From positions 62,992,001 to 63,056,000 of the forward strand of contig NW_026947489.1 of the NCBI RefSeq assembly GCF_034190915.1: a stretch of 64,000 nucleotides of DNA, given 5' to 3'. How positions within the stretch are numbered: the stretch's first letter is position 1; each line of letters begins with the position of its first letter. The stretch is from Cavia porcellus (Eukaryota > Chordata > Mammalia > Rodentia > Caviidae). Position numbers and translations under genes: made by a program. Of the stretch, positions 11,560-55,550 are shown piece after piece. Below the pieces are notes generated by a model that saw only the letters and a program-made list of their open reading frames with translations, had not been told where the DNA came from and did no database searches.

Positions 11560-11722
11560 AAGGGAAACAGCCAAATCCTGACAACATAATGACTTCCACA
11601 GTAGCAAAGCCGACTGGAGGCTCGCCCCGCCCTCTCCACCTTACGTCTGACGTCACAGCGCGCGGGCCTGAAGGGTTTGACCCGCTGGGTTTTGATGAGC
11701 CAGGCTCTGCGCAGCTGTGTAA
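11560..11722 (+). promoter_or_regulatory. RAD51C: RAD51C CpG-rich promoter with CRE and GC box
   Basis: This GC- and CpG-rich stretch lies directly upstream of the RAD51C ATG. It contains a GC box GCCCCGCCC (11624-11632, Sp/KLF type) and a perfect palindromic CRE TGACGTCA (11648-11655, CREB/ATF type). There is no TATA box at a usual distance. CpG richness continues through exon 1 to about 11,940, as expected for a CpG-island promoter. The transcription start is inferred to lie near 11,660-11,720. Confidence 0.75.
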
Positions 11723-45410
<33,688 letters not shown>

Positions 45411-45680
45411 TCCCAAAAGTAATCTCAGAGTATGGAAATATATTTACATTGTAAAATTCACAGTGTGCAAGTAGTATAATCATTATTGTAAAATACAAAA
45501 ATAAGCTGGGCATGGTGCTACACTCCTGTAATCCCAGCATTCAGGAGACTGAGGCAGGAGGATCATTGCAAGTTTGAAACCAAACTGGGCTACAAAGTGA
45601 GCTCAAGGCCAGCCAAGAATTCCATAGCAAGACCCTGTCTCAAAAAGACAAAATAAAAACACATTGCAGTGTGAACAAAC
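45411..45680 (+). other. RAD51C: RAD51C 3' UTR with candidate poly(A) signal
   Basis: After the stop, about 90 bp of unique sequence is followed by a B1 SINE (45505-45648) and then AATAAA at 45652-45657. Human RAD51C uses an AATAAA roughly 100 nt after the stop. Here the SINE sits at the equivalent place, flanked by ACAAAAATAA on the left and ACAAAATAA on the right. The duplicated target has therefore kept a hexamer on the far side. The cleavage site is inferred near 45,670-45,680. Confidence 0.6.
45505..45648 (+). repeat. B1-type SINE in RAD51C 3' UTR
   Basis: The start is CTGGGCATGGTG with a full B1 body (TGTAATCCCAGCA, GAGGCAGGAGGATC, GGCTACAAAGTGAG) and the end CCTGTCTCAAAAA. Short A-rich repeats flank it. 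It would add about 145 nt to the mature 3' UTR. Confidence 0.85.
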
Positions 45681-46487
45681 AAATCAGGATTACATAAAAT
45701 TAATAGAAAAAATAAGGAATATGATTTTCTGAAAAAGCTTTTCTAAAGCAGTTTTCTAAAATTAGAGTTTGCTGTATTTTCATTTTCAGTCACATTTAAG
45801 AGAGGTGATAAATATTCCAAATGTGGCAAGGTAATCTTATGTGGTCAATTTGAATTTACTATTCAGACCAGAAAAGTTCTTTGCCCGTTAGCCTAGATAA
45901 TCCTAGGAATATATTTTTTTAATTCTTTTTCTTTTTTGCTGGTTTGTTTTTTGGTTTTTTTGAGTCAGGGTTTCCCTATGTAGTACAGGCTGGCCCTGAA
46001 CTCACTATGTAGCCTAGGCTGGTCTTGAACTTGCAATGATCCTCCTGAGTGCTGGGCTTACAGGTGTGTGCCACCACAGCTATAGTAATTTATTATTTAT
46101 GAGATACTTTTACATCATTTTATTTGGTCCTCCTAGCAACTCCGTAAGATAGAGGTGATAGGCTAGTCTGTTTTTCTTTTCTTTTTTTCTTTTTATTTTT
46201 TGTCTTTTTGAGATGGTCTCACTATGCAGTTCAGGCTGGCCTTGAGCTCACTTTGTAACCCAAGCTAGTCTCAAACACGCAATGATCCTTCTGCCTCGGC
46301 CTGCTGAATGCTGGGATTAGGCATGCACCACCATGCTCGGCTATGAATAAATATTTCAAATAAGATTTAGGGTAAATTTTGTTCTCAAGTAGTCAGATAA
46401 AAATAGTATTTCTGTTTGGTCATGCACAGGATGGCATTTTGGAGCACTTTTTAAAGTTATACTCTTGGTTTTTATTTTTACATTTTT

Positions 46488-46523
46488 GTGCTCATTTTGG
46501 CAGCACATATACTAAAAATATTG
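46488..46523 (+). ncRNA. U6 snRNA 5' fragment (pseudogene)
   Basis: GTGCTCATTTTGGCAGCACATATACTAAAA matches the first 30 bases of U6 snRNA with three differences, all transition-type. The match then fades into TTGG and old L1 sequence. At under 40 bases of a roughly 107-base RNA, it is a truncated retrocopy, not a gene. Confidence 0.7.
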
Positions 46524-46529
46524 GTATAT

Positions 46530-47275
46530 TTTTATTGTGGCAAAATAGTTTTAACAAAATTTGCCATTCAAATCATTTGTTAGTGTACAAAGTTAATGTT
46601 TATTGTATTCACAATGTTATGCAACCATTCCCACTTTTTTGTTTTGATTATTGGGAATCGAACTCAGAACCTCAGGCTTGCCACTGAGCTAAATCCCCAA
46701 CCCCTACTATTTATTTTATTTTATTTTTTTTGAGTTAGCATCTCACTAGCTTGCCAAGTTGCTCAGGCTGCCTCAGCCACCAGGCCTTAATGCATTAATT
46801 TCTAAAACTTCATCATTCCAACCAGAAACATTAAGCAGTAACGCTCTGTTCTCTTTCTGCCCAGCCACTAATAATTTCTCATCTACTTCACATTTTTATG
46901 AATTTGCCTATTGTAATTCATATAGGTGGAAACATACAGTATCTTTTCTTTTGTGTCTGGATCATTTCACTTGGCATATTTCTAGTACATGTGCTGCTGA
47001 AATGAGCACTTATTTGGCATATTTGTAAAGTTCTTCTAAATTGTATCATATATAAGAAGTCCACTCCTTTTAATGTTTTTGTTGTTGGTGGTGTTGTTTT
47101 TGATAGGGGAGTTGAACTCAGGGTCTTGTACTTGTCAGGAAAGTGTTTTGCTGCTGAGCTATATCCCCTGCCCAGTCCATTCCTTTTAAAGGCTAAATAT
47201 TCCATTTTATGCTTATACTACATTTCATTTATCTGTTCATCTGTGGATAGGCAATTGGGTTATTTTAAAGTGTTA
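46530..47275 (+). mobile_element. Old L1 3' end, interrupted by SINEs
   Basis: TATTGTGGCAAAATAG, ACAATGTTATGCAACCATTCCCAC, AATTTGCCTATTGTAATTCATATAGGTGGAAACATACAGTA in separate blocks, TTTGTGTCTGGATCATTTCACTTGGCAT, and TTTATCTGTTCATCTGTGGATAGGCAATTGGG follow the order of an old L1 3' end. ID copies at 46,634-46,705 and 47,085-47,175 split it. Confidence 0.78.
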
Positions 47276-49020
47276 TTTGTGGGTTTTCTTTTTTTATACC
47301 GGGAATCAAACTCAGGACCTTGCATTTGCCAGGCAGGCACGGTGCCACTAAGTTATATCCCCAGCCCTGTTTTTGTTTTTTGAGACAGTCTCACTGCGTA
47401 GCCCAGACTGACCTCAAACTCATGATCCTCCTGCCCCATCTCCTGTATGCTAGGATTACAGGTATGATTGACCATACCCAGCTTTTTTTCCCCCTTCTTT
47501 TCTCAGAACTGGAAACAAAACCCAGGGACTTACAGGTGAATACTACAGAGCAAAGCTACATCCCTAGCTCTTTATATGTTATTGTGAAACTAGGTCTCAT
47601 TTGCTGAGGCTGGCCTCACACTTGTAGTCCTCTTGCCTCAGCCTTCTGAGTAGCCAGGATTACAGACTTCTGCCACCATGCTCAGCTCTAAAGTTTTTTC
47701 TCTTGTTAGTAATATTCTGACTAAAATGTTTACAATTTGTGATAAAATTAGAGGTTTGGGAGTTTTTTTGTTGTTGTTTTTACAGTGGGAAAATTTTATT
47801 GAGGAGTAACAATGGGGACTAGGCATAGCTCCTGAGAGACAGGAGAGGTCTCAAATGGGTTGTCCCAAAACTAATGTGATAGAAAAATCTCAAGACAAGA
47901 GTTAGAAAGCCTCCATTCTAATTCTTGTTGTGAGATTAACAAGCCACATTAGTTCTGGCACCTTTATTTTCTTGTGTCATTATTTTATTTTTAAAACAAG
48001 ATCAGACTACATGATTGCTTAAATCCATTGCTCCATGCTCACCTCGAGTGTGCAAAGTCAAGAATTTACTTAAAATGATCAGTTCTGAAAACAGTGAAAT
48101 GTTTGACATTTATACATTTTTATTTTTAAGATCAATAATGCTAGGGTTCCCATTTTAAAACATTGCATTTCAGTTTTGAGACACACTGTTGAAATGTTCT
48201 GTTGCTTTAAAAAAAAAACCATTGAGTTGCAGAAGAGAGGCTGGCTGTTCATAATATGTATTTTTAGTTAACATCAGTGCCTAAATTTACTGTTACTGTT
48301 AAAATTTACAGAACATTTTGCTCCCTCAGAACTGATTTTGCTATAAAACATGTTGACGTGATTTCATGTATTTTTGACCGAAGTATATTCCTTTGCCTAT
48401 TTTCCATTTTAGTTTACCATTAACATAGCCCTTTCTAAGTTTCATTCATCTGACTTTCAATATGTGTAGTAAGATGTGAGTTTTTAAATTAAAGACACTA
48501 TTACCTGTGACTTAGGTGTAGTTTATTTTATGAGGACATCAAAGTTGGGCTCACTTAGAAGGGCTTGAGAATTCATGGAAATTATGTCTTGCCTATTTTC
48601 AAAATACAAAACTACAAGGTAAAAGACAAAAGTCACATATAGGAAAACTTACATCAAGAATTCATATAAATCAAGGCTCAAAGAAAAAACAAAGCTTGAT
48701 TGATTATATAACAATTATTGCTATGTTCTTTTAAAAAAAAAGGTTAACCAGGCAAAGTTTTCGTACACCTGTAATCCTTGTCGTTGGGAAGGCAGAGGTT
48801 AGAGGATAACGAGTTCCAGTCCAGCCTTGACAACTTAGTGATTGAGACCTGGACTCAAAAAAAAAAGAGCTGGAGGTGTAGCTCCGTACAAAGACCCTGG
48901 GTCTAAGCCCTAATACTACCGCCCGTTTGTTTTTTTCTCCTGCTTTTTAAAAAAATTTGTGAACATTTATTCATTTATTTATTTTGCAGTACTTGGGATT
49001 GAATTCAAGTATTGAACTAT

Positions 49021-49103
49021 AGGGCTGGGGATTTAGCTTAATGGCATAAGTGCCTGCCTGGCAAGAACAAGGTCATGAGTTCAATCCCCAGTGCCGTGAA
49101 AAA
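49021..49103 (+). repeat. ID SINE
   Basis: Sense ID (AGGGCTGGGGATTTAGCTTA, GGCATAAGTGCCTGCC, CAATCCCCAGTGCC). AAGTATTG flanks it. Confidence 0.87.
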
Positions 49104-50291
49104 AGTATTGTGTGTCCCCTGCCCTTAGTTTTTGAGAGATGGTCGAGGTAGAATTTAAACTGAGACTCCTACTTTCGCCTCCCAGAGTACTAGTTGTATG
49201 TGACCATGCCTGATTGATTGATTGACTGATTGTCTTTTTGAGACAGTCTCATTATGCAATTCAGGCTGAACTTGAGCTCACTTAGTAGCCCAGGCTGGTC
49301 TCAAACTCAAAACAATCCTTCTGCTTCAGCCTCCTGAGTGCTGGGATTACAGATATGTGCCACCATACCTGGCTTTAATTTTTTTTAATTAAAGAATATT
49401 CATACAGGATTTAAATTTTAGAAACACTAGATTTTAAAAGTCGATGAAAATTATTTACCTTCTGTCACAATCATTCGTTTTCTTTATAGGAGGCAACAGT
49501 CATTAACAATTTTTGATAGGATCTTATAGAGCTATTCCATGTAGCTAAAATGTTACTTTTATCCAACACCTTCTTAAATAATACACACATACCGTTCAGC
49601 ACCTTTTTATGTAAATACATGTAGAAATTTTTCAGTTAAATTGCTGTGGAGCATTCCATTGAATGAATGTACTGTTGTTTAATCACTCACATATTTAGGT
49701 TAATTCAGCCTTTAATGAAGATATAAAGAATTGATATGAATATATACATAAAAAACCATTTGAGTTTTTGCTGAATTGTTCCCCAGGAAGATTGCTAGCT
49801 TAGACCTTATGTGGTTTTTGAGAGTAGCTGTTTTTCAGTGCTCATGACATGTTATTTGGTTGTGGTTTTTTGGTTGTGGTTGTTTGTTTGTTTTTTGGTT
49901 TTGCCAGTTTATATTTTCTTAAGAAAATACATATTTTTGGTTGCATTAGACCATCTCAACTTGATGTCATTAAATATTTGAATTGTAATGAACTTTTTAT
50001 CTGATTGCATGTGTATTAATTAACAATCTGTTGGTAATTAGATCTCCCAATTAAGGCCAGATCGATGCAGATGTCTCAATGGAGTTAATAGCTCTACTGT
50101 AAATTCTTATGTTGTTTGCCCTTGTGGTTTTTATATATTGGATTCTTACAGACTTGTTAGCACTAGTTAATATCCATCCATATAATTAAGTTTGGAACAC
50201 ACATTTCAGAGGTTTCAAGTTCAAGTTGCTGAACTTTATCCTAAATTCATAAACTAAATGTTGCTATGGTAGTTTAAAACAAATTCTTTGG

Positions 50292-50385
50292 GGCCTGGGG
50301 ATTTAGCTCAGTGGCATAGGTGCCTACCTGCTAAGCGTGAGGTCATGAGTTTGATCCCTGGTACCAGGGGGGAAAAAAAAAAAAA
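50292..50385 (+). repeat. ID SINE with perfect target duplication
   Basis: Sense ID (GGCCTGGGGATTTAGCTCAG to CTGGTACC) with a G-then-A tail. ACAAATTCTTTGG is identical on both sides (50279-50291 and 50386-50398). Confidence 0.92.
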
Positions 50386-51460
50386 ACAAATTCTTTGGTA
50401 CTTCTCCTGTCAGATGGGGTATGTTATGTCCTTTTCAGTCTAAAGAGACCTATTTATTTACTGCTTTAACCAATAAAGTACCATAGAAGTAATGATACTA
50501 ATTTAAGAAATTAAGTTCTAAAAAACTATGTATCAAGTCTGGGGATATATCTCGGTGGTACAGCACCTGCCTAGCAAGTGGAAGGTCCTAAATTTGATTC
50601 CAGGTACCAAAAGAAAAACAAAAAAACTATCACTGAGTACTCACTTTTTTTGAGAAAGACTTGCTAGCCTTTTAGGCTAGCCTTGAACTTGTGCCTCCTG
50701 AATGCTAGGATTACAGGTGTGCACCACCCCGCCCAGCTGGAATACTCACTTTTGAAGCCCTTAGCCACCATGTAAGAAGTCTGCTAAGACCATCATGTTG
50801 AGTTATATGCAAGCGTTTCAGCAATACAGCCCTAACTCATCAACTACTAGCTTAGCAATACAGTGAAATTAGTATCAGGATAAATATTCACGTAATAGTC
50901 TTTCTTTACCCTTTCTGTCAATTTAAATGAAAAAAGCTTTATACATCTAGCTCAGTTAAATCTTTAGTTTTGTATCCCCAACTGGTATCTAGGGGCAACC
51001 TTTGATGCCTGCAAGTGAGACCCACCAGTTTGAGCCAAGAGCTGTGAAAAGTAGATTAGCTAGTTTGTTTTGCAGTAGTGATAACTGGCACAACCACATG
51101 AGAGCCTCTCTTGAGTGAGCTGCCACATCTTACCAAACCATATTCTTCAGGTGCATTCTTAGAATCTCAGACCTTATCTCATGCCTTTTTAGCTTCTTCT
51201 TTTCAACCTTATTCTCCCTGATACCATTCTTTCCTGTACTCTTCTTGGCTCACTGCCCAACTGATTCCAGCCTTTAATTTCTCTTCAGTCCATCTTGCAT
51301 TCATCCGAAAGAATATTTGCAGTTAATTTTTCTTAAAACTTGTTTCTTTCCACTTTGATACTTGTTTCCCAATATTTGGAAAAAGTAATTACAATTTTAT
51401 CTCCCTAGGTCTAATCTTAAAACATTGGTGCATAGGCTTAATACTTGAGTCATGAAATTA

Positions 51461-54400
51461 GCCAAGAATAGTGCCACATGCCTTTAATCCCAGCACTGAG
51501 GAGCCTGAGGAAAGAAGATTTCAAATTCAAGACCTACTTGGGCTACATAGTGAGTGAGTACAGGCTGATCTACATACCAAGCGTCTTATCTTCAAAAAAG
51601 AAAAAAAGTCATGAAATGGTGTGTATTTCCAGAGATAAAAAATTTAAGACTATTCAAATCTAAGGATATTTGAAAAATAATTTTATGTGTGAAAGGACTA
51701 CATTTAATTTGTATACACATTTTGATTTTCTACCTTTATGCACATGATTGCATGTGTTATTTTAAGTATATAGAAGTTCATCAAGTGTTAATCCTTAGTT
51801 TTCAGAATTACTGGAAATCATGTGCTATATTGGTGCCAGATATGTCATTTATAGATCACTTTTTCATAAGGCAGCAAACCATTTCATATGCCCAGATCAC
51901 CTCCTTTCTGGAAAAGCTGCATTGTGTCAGCATGGTTACCATGTGTGGTAATTGATAATGTCTGTGCCACTTGGCTTATTTCTACCCTGGTCCAACACAG
52001 CTATTCTACCACCTATGATTACCATATGTTACAGCACTCTAGGTTAATGGGATCATTTCCATCTTCCCTTCTAGTCACAAATGTCACCATGGCTCAATTC
52101 CATCAGCTCAACTGATAATAAAGTATTCAGTACTATCTAAGCATAGAAAATACCGTTATGAAGAGTTTTTATATGTAGTTACCTGTATCCTTTTTATTTA
52201 AAAGGTTTTTTATTTGTTTGTTTGTTTTTGAAAGGGTCTTGCTTTGTAGTTCAGGCTGTCCTTCAACTCATCATGTAGCCCAGGATAGCCTTCAAGTTGA
52301 GGTGATCCTCCTGCCTCAGTCTCCCAATTAGTATTATAGGTGTGTGTCACCATGCCCGGCTTCTTGTTTATTTTTTTAAAAAGCAGCTTTTATCATTTGT
52401 TTCTCTTTGTTTTTTCCTGATAAGGTTTTATTAAGTTGTCTCGGTTAGTCTTGAACTTTTGATTCTCCTGCGTCAGCCTCCCAGGGTGCTGAGCTAATAG
52501 GCCTGTACCTCCAGACTTAGCCATCTGGCTTTTTTTTGATGAATGCTTCAAGTTAGAAGTAGGCATCTGCTGACAAGAAGAAGGGTACGATCAATATTCT
52601 GGATTTTTACATGTGCTTATCCTAAGCAAATATAAAAAGATAATTAAAAATAAGATCATAATAAAAGTAAAAATTTTACCACTATGTGAAGCACTTTCTG
52701 TTTTTTGTAAAGTGAAGACTAGTAGCAAAATGTTGACGTCAGTTCACTCTAGAAAAGTCATTATACAAGGAATATGCCGCATGTTACCATTTATAGTACC
52801 ATCATTAAATTATCATCAACCCCTACTTTAATCCTCTTTCGTATGGATGTCATAAAATAAGTCCAAAAATAATTTTGGTTGTTCAAAGAACTCTGCTAGG
52901 GAAAAAGATTGTTATTAATGGTTAAAACATGAAGAAAAATCAGAACCCATTTTAGAGACTTAATACTTCGCCTGTTAAAACTGGTAAAATTTACTGCATG
53001 TGGACCTTTTTGAAGTGAATTTTAATTTTGATGGCTTTTGACTGCAGCTACAATATGACCCTATAAGGCAGTGACAGAAAGAAATAAAAAATTATTATAG
53101 CAGTTATGTTTTGGCAGCAAATGAGGATGATTTAGAACTATATTGTTGATCTGGAAAGTAGAAGAGGAAGTTACTATTTGAAAACATTTCTATGTGCTCA
53201 ACTTATTTAGCTCTCAGGTAGTCTTGTTCCCTGCTAGTCAGCTGGACAACGCAATCAGATTAATATTTTTAAGCTATTTATATAATCTATCCTTTAATTA
53301 AATTCCTTTTTCTTGTTTTGCTTTTGGTGGCACGAGGTATTGAACCCATAGCTTTGCATATGCTAGGCCAAGTGTCTTATCACTAATTTGTATGAGTGGC
53401 CTTCTGATTCAGTTTTTAAAATAGAAATTTACAACATTTTTTTTTTTAATATTGGCCTTGGGAATCGAACCCAAGGCCTTTTGACTGAGCTACATCCCCA
53501 GCCCATTATATTTTGTATTTTGAGACAAGGTCTTGCTAAATTATCCATACTGGTCTTAAACTTGTGATCCACTTACCTTACCCTCCCAGAGTGCTGGGCT
53601 TCTATGTGTGTGCCACCATGGGTGGCCAAAAAAATTTGTATTTATTTATGGTATTGGAAACCAAACTCAGGACCTCTCGCCAGGGAGCACTGAGCTATAT
53701 CCCTGGCACTATTTATTTAGTTAAAAAAATACATATTTTTTTAGATTTTATTTTAACATTTATTATTAGACATACCCTAAACGTATGAGTAGATCTTGAT
53801 TGATTTTATATATATAATTATGATTTCTTAAAAATATACTTCTGGGAGCTATGGTATTAGTTTTAAATCAATTTTTTTTTTTTTTTTTTTTTTACAATTA
53901 GCAGTGTCAAGCTGAGCATGGTGGTACAAGCCAATAATTCTAGCACTTAGAAGGCTGAGTCAAAAGCATCCCCATGGCTTTGAGACTATTCTGGGTTTGA
54001 GGCCATGCTGAACTATATGGTAAGATCCTGTCTCAACAAAACAAAAAACAGAAACAATTAGCAATGTCAAAATTGAGGGGAGTTTTTTTAGACAATACTT
54101 TCATTTTTGCCTAAAACATAAAACAAACATTTTAAAATAGTTGAAATATTCTAGATTTCTAAAACCAAGCTAACATTAACTGGAAATAGATTTGAAAGTT
54201 AAATATTTTTCTTAGTTTTAGTCATTAATTATCTACCAGATATTTTAGGTTTTAGCTTTTTTTTTTTCTACCGGGAATCAAATTCATGACCTCGAGCTTC
54301 ACAGGCAGGCACTCATGCTGCTGAGCTAAATCCCCAGCCCTTATTTTAGCTATTTTTGAAAACTATTACAACTTTACTTTGTACTGGGAATTGAACTCAG

Positions 54401-55550
54401 TACCTCGTGCTTGCCAGGCAGGCCCTGTGCTGCTGAGCTATATCCAGCCCTAAAAGACTATTTTTTAAAAGCAAGTTTAAGTTTATAATAAAGTTGAGCA
54501 GAAAGGAAAGAATTCCCCATATATGTTCCCTCTCTTACCCCAGTTTTCCCTGTTATTTGCATTTTGCTTTAGTATGGCACGTTGGTTATAATTGATGACT
54601 CAGTATTGGAATCTTATTATTAACTAAAGCCCCCAGTTTCTGTTAGAATTCACTCTTGTACATTTTATGAGTATATTGACATGCACCCACCATTTGAGTA
54701 ATACTAAATAGTTTTTACCACCCTAAAAATTCCCTATTCTTTGTGTATCCCTCCCTCCCAAACATTGGCAACGTATCCTTATTTTAGAAATAACACTAAT
54801 GCTTCAAGTAAACTCAGTGTCCCAGGAGCATCTTTAGAGACCTAGATGTACTTTAACTTCACCTTAATCCATTTATAGTTGTATATAATCTACCTTATAG
54901 TTCCTTAATACATATTACCATATCCATCAGGATCTGGTTAAGAAAGTACAGAAGTGGGTCTGGGGATGTAGCTCAGTGGCACAGCACCTGCCTGGCAAGC
55001 ACAAGGTCCAGAGTTTGATTCCGTTACCCCTCACCCCCCCAAAAAACTGAAAAACTTCCAATGGCTAAAGTGCAACAATTTGACAGAAAAAATAAAATAC
55101 GTGGATTATGACCCAAAACATAAATATTCATGAGTCCAAACTAATATAAATAAGTGATTAAATATATTTTTTAAATACAGAAGTGATGGTTATGAAAGTG
55201 ATGGAAGAGCTAAAAAGGAAGGATTATTTGGTTTCTAAAAGGAAGCTGCAAGTTGCTATCATACCTAAAGGACAAATATAGGAAGAAGATGTTTCTAGAG
55301 CTTGTGCCTACGTCACTGACCAAAGCTGGAATTGCAGTGGACACATTCAGAGGGAGCAAAGCTACAAATGAGACTTAGTAGACCTCAGCCCTGTGATAGG
55401 GAACAGTGCCTCAGCCAGACCCTGTCACAAAATAAATACAAAGCACTGGGGATGTAGCTTAATAGAAAAGACCCAGGATGAATCCCAAGTCCTGCAAAAC
55501 AACAGCAGAAGAAAACTGTAAATGTCTGTGTACAAGTTTTTTTTTTTTTT
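51461..55550. other. Intergenic region, middle part
   Basis: B1 SINEs lie at about 51,462-51,605 (+), 52,215-52,365 (-), 52,400-52,525 (-) and 53,905-54,045 (+). An ID+B1 dimer (-) lies at about 53,440-53,625. Old ID copies lie at about 53,330-53,400 (-), 53,650-53,709 (-), 54,258-54,340 (-), 54,378-54,450 (-) and 54,956-55,046 (+). An old L1 3' end lies at about 54,470-54,785. A B1-dID-like tail lies at about 55,400-55,500. About 51,660-52,190 and 52,530-53,320 are unique-looking with no gene. Confidence 0.7.
54470..54785 (+). mobile_element. Old L1 3' end fragment
   Basis: GTTTATAATAAAGTTGAGCAGAAAGG, CCCCATATATGTTCCCTC, TATAATTGATGACTCAG, GAATTCACTCTTGTACATTTTATG, TTGACATGCACCCACCATT and CACCCTAAAAATTCCCTATTC follow a known old mammalian L1 3' end in order. 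Confidence 0.75.

Larger units (their letters stand above)
45681..51460. other. Intergenic region between RAD51C and PPM1E, SINE-rich half
   Basis: B1 SINEs lie at about 45,945-46,085 (-), 46,190-46,345 (-), 47,370-47,490 (-), 49,230-49,375 (-) and 50,647-50,740 (-). Old ID copies (-) lie at about 46,634-46,705, 47,085-47,175 and 47,284-47,368. A B1-dID-like dimer (+) lies at about 48,745-48,925. ID (+) copies lie at 49,021-49,103, 50,292-50,385 and 50,538-50,613. An old L1 end lies at 46,530-47,275. About 47,780-47,880 may be a fragment of an LTR on the minus strand (AATAAA then CCCACTG); this is weak. About 47,880-48,720 and 50,760-51,460 show nothing I can name. Confidence 0.7.

Noticed and set aside
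47780..47880. A possible processed pseudogene 3' end (AATAAA on the minus strand near 47,795).
   Set aside because: No coding similarity is visible upstream on that strand; an LTR fragment is as likely, so I mention it only in the intergenic entry.
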